This document shows, in pieces, positions 1 to 11,278 of a stretch of DNA of 64,000 nucleotides; within the stretch, counting starts at the first letter, position 1, and each line of letters opens with the position of its first letter. Source of the DNA: Homalodisca vitripennis (lineage: Eukaryota; Arthropoda; Insecta; Hemiptera; Cicadellidae); contig NC_060215.1 of assembly GCF_021130785.1 (NCBI RefSeq), forward strand, positions 121,228,501 to 121,292,500. The letters run 5' to 3'. The notes beneath the pieces were generated by a model. The model was given only the letters and a program-made list of their open reading frames with translations. It did not search any database and had not been told where the DNA came from. A program made the translations under genes and the position numbers.

Positions 1-998
1 GCAACAGCTCCAGATCCCAGACGCTGCATTAAGAACCATGTAAACTGGAGCTAAAGTTTTAAATGTATATATATTAAAGTAATTACAAATTTATGATTTC
101 ATACAGCTATTAATTGCTATCGAATGTGGTTATATTTGTAGAAGCAGTTAGACAGATTATCACACCTCCTGTAAGATTTATCCGTAGTTTTGACTATTTT
201 CAGTTGAATATTCTTTTCCATCTAACAATGGTTATACTTGTTTTATGTTTTATAACAAAGCATAACTTTATTTTATCACCTTCGTAAATATCCTTCAATA
301 TTTGTAATATGCCATCGTACACAGCATTCGGACCATCTTTCGCATGGCAGCTAGAGACGCTTGCTTTTGATAACGCTTCTCAAACGATATAATTATATAA
401 AACTGATGTATTATATTCTGAATGTTCTATGACAATATTTTCCATTGACAGAGATCAGCTAATTAAATAACTATCAGGTAGTTTGTATGATAAAAAGCAC
501 GAAGTATTTTTATATTAACAAATTATAAATATAATTTTAAATAGTCTAGGCATGACGTAATGAGCTTGTTAATTTTTCTTTCTCCAGTAGTGTTAAATCT
601 CAATTACATGTAGAAAGCCCGATGCAACCTAAAAATGCTTCGTATTGAATTATTTTAGGTCAATTCTTACTTTTAAAATTAATATAGATTATTAGATATT
701 CTTTCTGAGTTGATTACTCTTTATGACGCAGGAAGAAGGCTTTTCTATGGTATAAAACACTCGCACTATGTATGGAGCTTATTTCAAAAGCTGTAACTTT
801 AAAGGGCAGTTATAATCTTTTACACTAAGCATTTGTTGTTTATTTAACGAGCCAATCTCTCACCCTTCTTAAAATATCTGCATTTGAAATGAGATGATGA
901 ATACGCAAGTGAAAGGCCAGCCAATGAATCGTCAGTATCAGTTTCAGAGAGTAATAAAACACCACTTTCAGTTGCGTTTATATGGGTTAAACGTTCTA
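1..998. other. AT-rich non-coding stretch; dispersed-repeat end at its start
   Basis: I see no coding frame or RNA gene here. The first 60 bases resemble the sequence at about 25676-25730 (a shared stretch around 'gctgcatt(t)aag' and 'ggagctaaa/gtagctaaa'), so the window seems to open inside the tail of a dispersed repeat that also occurs near 17.73 and 25.56 kb. Confidence is limited because the match is short and imperfect. Confidence 0.35.
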
Positions 999-1675
999 GA
1001 ACTCTGTCACTTTAACTCATATGTACCCAAAATTCTAATATTGGTGAAAATGGATCTCCAGAAAGCTGCCGGGGCGTCTTGTAAATTCCTCATGTTTTGG
1101 TTAAGCAAGCAAGAACTCTGTCACTTTAACTCATATGTGCCCAAAATTCTAATATTGGTGAAAATGGATCTCCAGAAAGCTGCCGGGGCGTCTTGTAAAT
1201 TCCTCTATGTTTTGGTTAAGCATGCAAGAACTCTGTCAACTTTAACTCATGTGTCCCCAAAGTACTAATATTCAGGCAATGGGAACTCCAGAAAGCTGCC
1301 GGAGCGTCTTGTAAATTCCTCTATGTTTTGGATTTTTATACGTTCAAACGATCACTTAATTAGAATTTAAAAAACTGCCATGAGTAATTAAGGTTTTGTT
1401 TACAACATTATACAGTTTTTATGTCAAAAAGGAAAAAGAATTAAAGCAGTTTGACGAATCTTGTTTGTTGACATGTGTTAAAATATAACTTTATCATACT
1501 CAATAGCGAAGCCCAGCCAATAAATATTTTATTATTTTATAAGATCAGCACAGCCCAGCTAACAAACACAAAAGTTGTCAGTTAACATGCTAGTACGTCC
1601 CAGCCAATGAATACAAACCAGTTTCCATTGGACCCGCCTAGCCAGCCAATGAACACCAAACTGTGTATTGATTGG
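852..1675. promoter_or_regulatory. Cluster of CCAAT boxes
   Basis: CCAAT occurs at 852, 921, 1517, 1604 and 1646, four of them in the longer context CAGCCAATRAA, and in reverse as ATTGG at 1671. The part from 1590 to 1770 is clearly more GC-rich than its surroundings. Clustered CCAAT boxes are the binding motif of NF-Y and are common in promoters, so an unannotated promoter is possible. No TATA box or open frame was found beside it. The motif may instead be part of a repeat. Confidence 0.25.
999..1335. repeat. 114-bp tandem repeat, about three copies
   Basis: Units begin at 999, 1113 and 1228, each starting 'gaactctgtcac' and ending with a segment containing 'ctccagaaagctgccggggcg'-like sequence. 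Units one and two are almost identical over the whole 114 bases; unit three has several substitutions and small indels. The repeat happens to leave one frame open for 124 codons, which is a by-product of a period divisible by three and not evidence of a gene. Confidence 0.9.
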
Positions 1676-1809
1676 CTCAGCACGGCCCAGCCTCCTCGGC
1701 TCAGGGGCAGTCATTCCAAGGCGCCATCGATCGTTGCCGTGGTCCCTTATCAGCACGAGGTAGCGCGTGTTCTTTTCATTAATATTCATGAATCAATTAC
1801 ACTGTAATA

Positions 1810-4392
1810 AAGTACACTAAGTCCGTTCTCTATCATCTCAAAACCAACGTTCGACGAATATAAAAGATATTTATAATAGTATTTAAATATGAGATTATTC
1901 ACAATGTGAACAGATACAATATATTAGGTGACAACATACAAAAATAGCTCGACAATTATTCTTGTAGTGTTAAGACTATTAAAACACTAATTACAAACAG
2001 TGTGGATGTAATATAACACAAAGCAGGCCTAAAGGTTCTTGATTAGGCTGTAGACTCCACCTTACTTGATACCAACAGTAAAAAAATTAAATAGTTGGTT
2101 CACAAACAGAACACAAAGATAACAACCAAAATACTATCTAGTAGTAATCCAGACCTACCCGTGGTCATCCTTACTGTGATTGTTCATGACTATAATAGTG
2201 TGTCCAAAACTGTGTTCAAAGAACACCTAATTTTAGAGTCTTTGTTGTGACTAATAGTATGACATTGAAATTGCCAAAAAATAGACCTACTTTCGAGTTA
2301 TGTCCGTTAAAAAAATATTTCGATTCTTATTTATCGATCAGTAAAAAGTCCTTCTGTCACACTTTGTTTATAAAACCAAAAATTAGATCATCAATATAAC
2401 GAAATATCCTACTTTAAAATGAACATTTAGCTTGATGTTTATATATTCTATGTATTTGTTCATCCATGAGCGTCTGCCGCGTTTATGTGCAATCAATGCA
2501 ATGACGTCAACCGTTCGGCGGAGGTAAAAAATACACAAATACTAAATTTATTGTCTCAAAAGTTGTGTAGTTGTATGTACATTAAATACATCATCTATAA
2601 AATTACATGACGATCTATATCCGATATGTTTATCAAGGATGCCATTTGAAATAAAATAAATAAATTGTAAAATACATATTATTTAAGTAATACAAATAAA
2701 CGCCCATATTTTCAAATAAAATACACGTATTCTGGAAGCCCATTTTGTAATTTATAGTCTGTAGTTCAAAGGTGGAGGATGTATCTTGTAGCTATTTCCC
2801 CAAGCCTCTGTTATTTTATTTATTATAACGTAGTTTTCTCGAAATTCTTTTGTGTTATCAGGTTACCTCCGAAAGGTTATATTTTCAATTATATTATAAC
2901 CGTTTTCATAGAATATAAAATAAGAGTTAATGTTCCCTCAGACGGTTGTCAAACCTATAGATTTTAATATTTTTATCATTTAAAATAATCAACCTCCTAT
3001 ACCGCAGGTTAATTGGTAAGTACGGAAAATATGTACGGATAACTTCTCCCCTCTAGTTATGTCAGATACGCTCGTGCAGAGACCTGCATTACTACATAAT
3101 TTTGAACAATTTAAATATAAGGGGCTGGAATATATAATTGTTGATGACACTATATTTAGCCGCAGATGAACTTAACTGCGGCACTGGAAATAACTTAGAC
3201 CCCAAATAAATTGAAACGGCGGTAATTGGAAAATCTTTGACCGAAGTAGTTTTCCGAGACATTTTTATTAATATAAATATTTTCTTAATCGGAGCAAGCA
3301 AATTAAACTGTAGCGTCAGAAATGCAATTGATTCAAATCACAATTGCATGTTTCCAAACGCGCAATACTTGAAATAAGACCGTGTAAACATTTATTTAAC
3401 TTTAGATTCTCAAAACCACAGACACTAAAATAATAAGTGCAAGACATACACCTACTCCCCTTTTAAAAATATCATAAGACTCTATATTATATTATAATTG
3501 CTTTCACTAAGGAGACTATATTCTTCGATTTTGAAATTTGCATACCAAGCTGTGAGTAACTGCTAGTATTTATATTTATTAGCACACGACTTCCTGCCCA
3601 ATAACAGGCAAGTCATAGGCATATGTATTATTAACGGTATATCAAACACCAAGAGACAGGTGTTGGTAAAATATTCAAATACGGATACATTTTGAATAGT
3701 CGGAGATCTTTAGTCAGAAATTAAAAATATGTGAATAAATCGAAGTAAGAAGATGCACCTTTTAACACTTTGAAAGTTTTTATTTCGACGGTATACATTA
3801 CAGATTCGTAGAATCCATCTTAAGGTTAAGGCAAATAAATGAAGTAAACAAATAATTGAACCAAATTGACATATGTTTTAATTACCTTGGTGGCTAAATT
3901 TTTTGTCGTAGTTTAGTGTCGCTATTACTCGTAGACTACTAATAGCTAAAACAACTTAGAACACATTAGGTCTCATTTCTTTACATTATTTTGCAGAAAG
4001 ACTTGCCGTTGGAATTTAAATTATATTATTACTTGTTTGTAGAATTTTTTATCTGAGCATTTAGCATTTAGCATCAATAATTTTGTTTTAGATTTTAATA
4101 TTGGCTTTATAAAATGTTGTGTATGTGTTTAATTTAAAAGTAGATTTAAAATATATTGAATAGAAATATGGATAAAAACATACATTTGGTTCCTCAATAC
4201 GTAGGTAAATATTACTCAAGTTTTGTTATTTTACCAGAACCTGTTGATAAATTAAGTGTGATGGAGTGATTTTAGAACACCCTGTTGTAGATGTACATTC
4301 ATTTGGGTGATACATAGTTTGTATTGGGTGATATGTTGACTGTATTTGGTGATGTATAGACAGTATTTAGTGATATATCACCATATATTTAT

Positions 4393-4394
<2 letters not shown>
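1810..4394. other. AT-rich non-coding stretch
   Basis: No coding frame, RNA gene or transposon was recognised. The only notable point is a palindromic TGACGTCA (CRE-type) octamer at 2502-2509 within a short GC-richer patch (about 2465-2525), which could be a regulatory site or chance. Confidence 0.4.

Positions 4395-4434
<40 letters not shown>
4395..4434. repeat. (TA)n microsatellite
   Basis: An uninterrupted TA run of about 40 bases. It is preceded by a short degenerate direct repeat of 'ttgggtgatayat(a)gtt' type between 4300 and 4375, suggesting local slippage. Confidence 0.95.
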
Positions 4435-4437
<3 letters not shown>

Positions 4438-5849
4438 TATGCTTTAAAATTTTACTTACCTGGATGTAAACAAAATCTTTCTTCAAGAATTAATTACAAA
4501 TACAGATTACATATTCTTTTTTATACTTGTAACATTGCCCTATATTTTTGTAATATATAAAGTACAAATGACTATTTTACTACCGGCCAGTGACTAGTGA
4601 CGTAGCCAAGATGTATCCCGAATCTACAGAAAATGTTAATCTAAGAACAAATCGCGATTGTAATTTGCGCAAAGTATGGGCGTTACTAACAAAAGTAACG
4701 TGACAAATGGCATGCGTGTGTAGATTGCGAGTACACGAATACGTAATTTGTATAAAGAATTCTGAATGATTTTATATTCATTCTATTGTTGGTGAAATAT
4801 TAAAAAAATAGAGGCTTTTATACCAGTACATTTATTTTCTATTGCCTGCCAAGGTGCCACAAATCTTAATTTCTTAAAGTTATTATTAAAACATTTCTTA
4901 TACTATTTGATATAATATAATTGAAAACACTTGGTTCTGATAATTTGTTTGAATTTATAAATATTTCTAATCCTTTAATTTCAAAAATTATTGTTAATTA
5001 TTAAGACAATATTAGCAGCCACTCCTGTAATAGAGTTGTAAGTTACTTTTCGGGAAACATTTTTTATAGGCTACAAATACCATGAGTAAATAATTAAATA
5101 TAGCTAAAAGTGTATTATATTTATGTATTTCTTAATTAGGAATGAATACTTTAGCGTATGTTTCAACTTACGAAGTGATCTAAGGTAAATACAACCAAAC
5201 CTAGTTACAAAAGCAATAAGGCGTTATTATAATTATAACATTTCTAACGTTTCAACCAATGAACACCCGCAAACCTCATAAATCATGACATTTGCCATGC
5301 TTCCGGTTACGAAACAAGGCCATAAAATCCTACACGTGGTCCTTTGTCCACATCACGTTGCGTCCCCGGTCTTGGGCCTCGGCTGGGTTTGGCCTCGAAA
5401 TATTCGAGCAGTGGTGCTATTGTAGATATGGAAATATTAAATATCTTCTTTTTGTAAATTATACAGCAAATTCTATGTTTCATTTTGTATTATACGTACG
5501 GTGTGTCCCACGAAGAGGTTTAAACGTGTAATTTTATATTACTTAAATGGACAATTTATGCACCGAATATTTTCAAATTCTACACAATTAATAAAGTCGG
5601 TTTTAAAAATATTCTGTGGACATTAAAACTCCCTAACAATTGTAATAACAAAATGGTGGTCGTTTGAAAGTTTTATCATTTTGCTTTCTATAAAAATTAA
5701 TTCTTTGAATTACCTGATTTGATTACTGCGTTACAGTTTTAAAGAAAAGCTGTTTAGTAACACTAATTGTTGAAAACAGCTGTTTGATTGAAAAACATTG
5801 CTTGTGCTATTAAAACATAACTTAAAATCCATTTCAGTTTTATTGATAT

Positions 5850-6825
5850 TGAAATTAGAGAATTGGCTCTTAATGTTGAACAAAAAGTGAACTGTTGTGC
5901 GTTGCCTATTGCTTTTAGCAACATTGCAGAAGCAATTAGACAATTTCAGATTCCCTACCCAGGAGTTGAACCACCTAGAAATCCAACAGTAACTAATTGG
6001 AAAACTATTTACAAATTAACAAAGAGAAGTACTAGTATGCGCATCAGAGCTCCGCCCTCCAGGTAAACCGGAATCACTAAGGAAAATTGAACTTGAAATT
6101 GGTGTTCAAAAGTCTTCAGTACTGAAAATAATTAAGAAAAACCAAATTAAATTTTACAAAAATCACTTAGTCCATAATCTTCTTGCAGATGATCTGGACA
6201 GGAGAGTGGAATTTTGTTCTCGTGTCATTGAGTATTCATTGAGCTAGATCCTAACTGGCATACTCAAATTTTTTTATCAGACGAGTCCACTTTCTACTGC
6301 AATGAAGCTGTAAATAGGCATGATTATAATCATTAAAACTCTGGTAATCCACACATTCTCGAACAGACTCTACTTAATTCAAAAGGAATTGCTGTTTGGG
6401 CAGCTGTCAGTTGTAATGGGGTGCTATCTTCTGACATTTCAGACAGTACAGTGACTGGGAAAAGGTATGAACAGGTATTAAATGAACAAGTCGCCTCATT
6501 TTACGGTTCCAGAAATGGATCAAGCAATCTTCCAACAAGATGGTGCTCCTCCTCATTTTGCAAATCCTGTCAAGCGATTACTATTCATGGCCGTTGGATT
6601 GTTTGTGGAAGTGATTTTTTAGATTAGCCGCCCTGATCCCCAAATTTAACTGTGTGTGATTTCTTTATATGGGGTTACTTAAAGGCACAAGTTTATACTT
6701 CATAACTTCAATAATAATGAGGAATTAAAACAATCAATTAAAGAGGAACTTCTCCGGATACCGCAGAATTTATTTGTAAGAGCTTACGATTCATTTGGTA
6801 AGCGCTGCTGTAGTTGGATTACATT
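5850..6825 (+). pseudogene. Decayed mariner-type transposase
   Basis: This is a relic of the transposase that cuts and pastes the surrounding element. An N-terminal helix-turn-helix part is readable at 5863-6062 (IAEAIRQFQIPYPGVEPP), then a frameshift and stop at about 6062. The catalytic part follows in pieces: 'LDRRVEFCSRVIEYSL' near 6195-6245, 'FLSDESTFYCNEAVNRHDYN' near 6270-6330 (first catalytic Asp), and 'FQQDGAPPHFANPVKRLL' near 6520-6585 (second Asp). 'SPNLTVCDFFIWGYLKAQVY' follows at about 6633-6692, where family members have SPDL, so the third catalytic Asp reads as Asn. The tail 'RIPQNLFVRAYDSFGKRC' is still visible near 6755-6805. Stops, frameshifts and the changed catalytic residue show it is inactive. 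Confidence 0.85.
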
Positions 6826-6839
6826 TCGAATAATTGTGG

Positions 6840-6946
6840 ATTGTAATTGTAGGTTTTTTAATAGGCACAAAACCTACAATTGTAGGTTTTTTGTCATACA
6901 TATTTATTCCTTGTTATCTTTGTCTATTGTTATATCGTTACATTGT

Positions 6947-6996
<50 letters not shown>

Positions 6997-7345
6997 TTAT
7001 TTATTTATTTTTCTGTTAATATTTACATATTTTATTACAGTTATTTGCTTGTTTTCTCTGCTTATTTTTATACTGTTAACTTATTGTTATTTTTTCTAAA
7101 GTTATTTTTCTAATGATTTTACATTTAAATTCTTGTTTTCGCTTGCATACTATAGGCCTAGTAGTTGTTGCTTGCTTTCTTTGCATGAACTCCATTATTA
7201 TATAATAGTTGTCTCACATAATTTATTCATAATTTAATTATTAATACTTATTTTTAATCTTGTTACACTTCTTGGCTATCTTTATTATTTTTTTGTAATA
7301 GTGTAAAATGGTGTATGTCGTTGGTGAATAAAATAAATAAATAGG
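6840..7345 (+). mobile_element. Insertion in the mariner element with LINE-like 3' tail
   Basis: This segment separates the transposase end from the right TIR. It begins with a small fold-back: AATTGTAGGTTTT (about 6846) faces AAAACCTACAATT across 11 bases, and AATTGTAGGTTTTTT recurs just after. It then has (TA)20 and (TTTA)n, and ends 'gtgaataaaataaataaata' (7324-7343), the form of an AATAAA-rich LINE 3' tail. No coding frame survives. A 5'-truncated LINE insertion is the best guess; the left border is uncertain. Confidence 0.45.
6952..7010. repeat. (TA)20 followed by (TTTA)n microsatellite
   Basis: A TA run from 6952 to 6991 passes directly into TTTA repeats to 7010. Open frames crossing it (isoleucine-tyrosine runs) are artefacts of the repeat. 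Confidence 0.95.
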
Positions 7346-7624
7346 CTATGTTCTAATTTTCTAAACTAAATGCTTTATTTCTCTAGAATATGGCAATAAA
7401 TAATTTTACAAAACAAAAAATACTGTTTTTCTTTTACTATCTTTAATGTATACTTTTTAAAAGTGCAATAATTTTGTTTCAACGATTACTAGAGAGCTGA
7501 AATGTTCATAGAATATGTATAAATCCTATTTAATGAATTTGTGTAGAGTTTGAAAACGTTCAGTGCACCACATAGATAGACGAGTAATATAAAACGTTTA
7601 AACCTCTTCGTGGGACACCCGGTA

Positions 7625-10343
7625 TTACGTAAAAATTGATTGGTTCAGAGCACGAATCCGAGCACGTATCAAAGCACGAATCATGTTGATACAATGCATT
7701 TTCTCATTAGCTCTGATAATCTCTGTGGAAGGTACAAACATTGAAATGTCAGGGTGACTTACTGTATATGACTACTTTCTTATCATATATTAATTGTAAA
7801 AAATGCTCTAGCCGTACCTGAAAGACTGCAGATAATTTCCACTAATAGTGTATGTTCTCTCGTTATTTCTGATCTAAACCACATGGTGGGTTCTTATAAT
7901 CGATTATTGCCCAAACAGCTATTTTCATACCCGAATGAGTTTTTATCAGATTATGCAGATGCAGATTATGCATTATATTGGTTTTACGTAATTATTTAAT
8001 TGTTTAAACAGTAATCAGTTGTAGTTCTTTTATTAAATATTAAGGCAAACTACAAAGTAGTAAGTTTTATATTTGTAGTTTGTTTTGTTTTAAAATATAA
8101 GTGCTCGTTTTGCTTTAAGTGCTTTTCTTGCAAGATGAACATTTCAGTGGTAATTAATGTGTTCGTGTTGTCTGGTATGGGTAAATATTTAGAAATAACG
8201 TTTGATTTTAAATAATGAGTTGTAGAGTTGGCTATCACATTTACTGAATGAACTGAACTATAGCGTTGAAGTTTTGATAAAGCTTCATTTCTATATAAGC
8301 AACATCGAGTTTGATGGTTCATGTCACTCCATGGGATTTGGATGAGCGTAAGCGAACGTGTTCACACTGCAGTTATGGGTAGTGATCATGCCCGAGAAAA
8401 TTACAAATAAAATAAATTGTTTATGATAAATAAACAAACTGAATGTGACAATATAACACGTGTAGTCTAGCGAGCTATACGATACTAGCGATAGATAGGA
8501 CTTAAAACTTTGTGCGAGACTTCAGCGAAGCCGTCACTCGACACGCAGTGTGGTGTACTCCTGGCTTGTTTATGTAACTGTCGGTTAGTGATAAGTGTAT
8601 CAAACAAATAAATATAATAACTTCATAAATTAACCCTTTCAAAACCACGATATTTCGACCACCACGGCTAACATTCAATTGGCGTGGTTAACGATAAATT
8701 TATTTCTTAGAAAACTCCTTTATAGATATCAAGAGAAACCAGGTTGCTTGATTCTAAAGGGTGAATTGGCTCTTGCGGTTTAGGTTATTATTTACGCGTG
8801 GAAATCTAGCCTCAGTTTTGAGATTATTTTTAACTCGAAGTTAATCATACTGAATCGGATATAGCAAATTTAGATAATAGTTTAGTTAGCTTATTAACTA
8901 TTCTGAAGCATACGATATCAAATTAAATAAGCTACTAGGATGCAGGTTTTTAAGTATTGATCGTCTAAAAGACAGAGAAAAGGGCAGCAGGCATATTGCC
9001 AGATAACTTTATAACTTTGGCTTTTAAGAAAAGCAACCTTGAATCTTACCTCTGTAAAACAATAAGATATCCTCTAATATTTATAAGGTATTTAAAGTGC
9101 AAGTCGCAAGGGTCTGAATGTACTGGAATCATCTGAGAATATTAAGCTAGAACGTTACAAATCATGGGTTAAAAATTAAGACTAACACAAATAAACACCT
9201 GAGTTGTGTCTCTGAGGGAGGGACAATAGCAAGTCCTCTCTTTGGACGTATTTAAAAAATGTATAAATGGTGTTCATATAGAGTTCCAAAACTTAGTATG
9301 TTATTCAGTAAATAAAAATTATTAAAAAAGGTCATAGTTACATGTGTTTCGTTTTTTGCTACGCAGTCGATATGTTCTACATTTTTCAAAAACTATTCAC
9401 AACGTTTTATTTTAATCTGGGAAGTAAAGCACTCGGGTTTGTGTTTTCATGTCATGGTCATACACAAAAAAACTAACTTTATCCCTAAAGGATACCAATT
9501 CCACCACCGCCATAATGTCATCCTTCCCTGTTATAAAGGTAAGCAGGAGATACCAGTTATAGCCTTACACTTCACACTGTATAAGCAGACACCTACCATG
9601 AGACACTTTTAGTCGCTCGCCAGAAAGTTAGTGACCACGGCCTGGCACGGCAGTGCGCGGTATAGTTTCAACTCTATTTTAGCTACTGTCGAGTCTTTAA
9701 GAGGAGTAAACTGCATAAAAAGATATATAACAATAATTTGAAACTAATATGTTGGTGTGAGTCACACTAACAGTCGTTGAGTCTAAAATTGGTGGAGGGC
9801 GCACCCTTTCCGTGAAGCGAGGCTGAAGTGTAGTAATGAGTAAAAAAAATCGTGTTGTAGTTAATTGTTAAAAAATGTTCAATATAAAAATTTAAATAAA
9901 AAAGTAAAAGATTACTAAGACTTTGATAACTGCGTGAGCTGTAAGTAAGCGTGCACTGCACATGGATAGAGGAGCGGGAATAGCCGATTTGCATTGATAA
10001 GCCGTTAAAGGCGCTTAAGGTGGGTTTGTGAGAAACTATTGGTGTTTAGTTGGCGGTATATAGCGTAGTCAGTTACAACTGAAAGGCATTAGTTAGGCCA
10101 GGGCTGTGAAGATTAATTTTAAATGTATGATATGATGTATGTAAATACGTAAAAAATTGGATGAAAATTGAGAATTATATAAAAGTAATGCCGGTAAACG
10201 ACACATTGCCTCCTTTGAAGCACTGACTTTAAGAATAATGAAAGAAAGGGAATAGTCTATCTTCCGGGGGTATTCTGAGCTATTTTTTGGTTGAGAGGCA
10301 AGCGGGAAACTTATAGCAGGTCTGTTAAGGTTTCCTGTTGCAG
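7625..10343. other. Non-coding stretch with one dispersed repeat
   Basis: No gene or RNA was recognised. Positions 8305-8480 contain 'catgtcactccatggg' followed by a segment with 'gttcacact' and AATAAA-rich sequence. This resembles 13320-13440 ('atgtcactctatgggttatcgc', 'gtttacact', 'aaaataaataaat'), so both are probably copies of one repeat family. The patch 9590-9680 is GC-richer without a convincing frame. Confidence 0.35.
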
Positions 10344-10417
10344 ATTTCAGCTGGATGACGCATACTACTACGCCCTCAGCTCCAGAAATAGCTCCGATTG
10401 TGTGGTCCGCTTTCCAG
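10344..10417 (+). CDS. Candidate internal coding exon, gene unknown
   Basis: A 74-nt segment is bounded by a good acceptor (tttcctgttgcag) and a good donor (CCAG|gtgaga). Read with one leading base it encodes FQLDDAYYYALSSRNSSDC and ends VVRFP plus one base (phase 1). The codons favour C and G in the third position, unlike the AT-rich surroundings. An alternative acceptor lies at 10350. The phase fits the candidate exon beginning at 10658. I do not recognise the protein. A 114-codon open frame on the opposite strand (10437-10093) is a competing reading, but it has no supporting splice sites. Confidence 0.4.
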
Positions 10418-10657
10418 GTGAGAGGTGGAGTGTACAATCTCTAGCCTTGTCGTCTGTGAGTGGCCCCTCCGTAGCGAATGTTATTCGGTAAATTAGTGCA
10501 GAGGAACAACAATTTGTTCGTTTTCCTAATCCCCATATAAAACAGCGGTTAATGAGTACGTGGGTTTTCAATATACAAACAAAAAAATTGAATTAAGCTT
10601 TGACCCGATACTCTCCGGATTCCACGAGTGGATGACAGGTTTGAGATATCGACTCAG

Positions 10658-10929
10658 ACAAACACAAGAATACCCCGACATCATCCAACATCCAGTGGCA
10701 GCGGCCAAAGCAAGATGTCATCCTAGACTCGCCTCCCAGCGAGGAGAACTTCATCCTAGACAACCTTTGTTGGATCCATCCACATCAATGTCTTCCAGAA
10801 CGCCGCGCCGTGTCGCGGATCAGTTCTTATTATGGAACAGAACGAGTGCTGACGACTCATGGCTGCATATCGTATATTCCACTTCCAAGCTGTTCAACAA
10901 ACGATAGATTTGAACACTATACTGTGTAA
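10658..10929 (+). CDS. Candidate terminal coding exon, gene unknown
   Basis: After an AG at 10656-10657, a frame in phase with the 10344-10417 exon runs 89 codons to TAA at 10927-10929, through LDSPPSEENFILDNLCW and ending NDRFEHYTV. It has four cysteines and a clear third-position C/G preference over its first half, and is followed 130 bases later by AATAAA. The acceptor has a poor pyrimidine tract. A second phase-compatible acceptor exists at about 10549 (cccatataaaacag). It opens a different frame (VNEYVGFQYTNKKIELSF, ending SKLFNKR at 10907). Which frame is used cannot be settled by eye. No family was recognised, so treat this as the 3' end of an unnamed gene, or a gene fossil. Confidence 0.38.
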
Positions 10930-11059
10930 TATACGTCTTTATGTCAAAAGTTTTACAGGAATATGCCTTGTTATTCATCCACTTGACCCCAGTAGACATG
11001 TAACAAATGCCTTGTAAGTTTTGGAATACAAGTGGAATTTCCCGGATTGAAAAGAAAAA

Positions 11060-11065
11060 AATAAA
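11060..11065 (+). terminator. Poly(A) signal AATAAA
   Basis: AATAAA lies in 'aaaaaaataaattaaagg', about 130 bases after the TAA at 10927-10929, at a distance usual for a short insect 3' UTR. It supports the terminal-exon reading. Such hexamers are also common by chance in AT-rich DNA. Confidence 0.35.
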
Positions 11066-11206
11066 TTAAAGGTTATAGGCCAGGTAAAGAGTGACCATAT
11101 CTTGGTAGAAAAACATTAAGGAGACGTAAGTTAGCGATTTATTTATGCCTCTGCTACACCAACGTAAAAGTGCCTTCACCCTTTCCGAAATAAACGTTGT
11201 ACTAAG

Positions 11207-11207
<1 letters not shown>

Positions 11208-11271
<64 letters not shown>
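11208..11271. repeat. (TA)n microsatellite
   Basis: An uninterrupted TA run of about 64 bases, the longest in the window. Confidence 0.95.

Positions 11272-11278
<7 letters not shown>

Larger units (their letters stand above)
5499..7622 (+). mobile_element. Mariner-like DNA transposon with intact TIRs
   Basis: The two ends are near-perfect inverted repeats: 5499-5527 and 7594-7622 match at 27 of 29 positions (core 'gtgtcccacgaagaggttta' on the left, its complement on the right). Each is flanked by TA (5497-5498 and 7623-7624), the target site of the Tc1/mariner superfamily. Between them lies a decayed mariner-type transposase on the plus strand (about 5850-6825). The element is longer than usual because foreign DNA with a LINE-like 3' tail sits between about 6840 and 7345. 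Boundaries are firm; assignment to the insect mariner group whose termini read GGTGTCCCAC is from family knowledge. Confidence 0.88.

Noticed and set aside
894..1268. 124-codon open frame
   Set aside because: It is the 114-bp tandem repeat read through; the repeated peptide follows from the period, and there is no coding support.
6834..7099. Open frames rich in Tyr, Ile and Leu, membrane-like
   Set aside because: They are translations of the (TA)n and (TTTA)n microsatellite.
10093..10437. 114-codon open frame on the minus strand
   Set aside because: It overlaps the plus-strand exon candidate that has splice sites on both sides; the second half becomes AT-driven, and no splice or family support was found.
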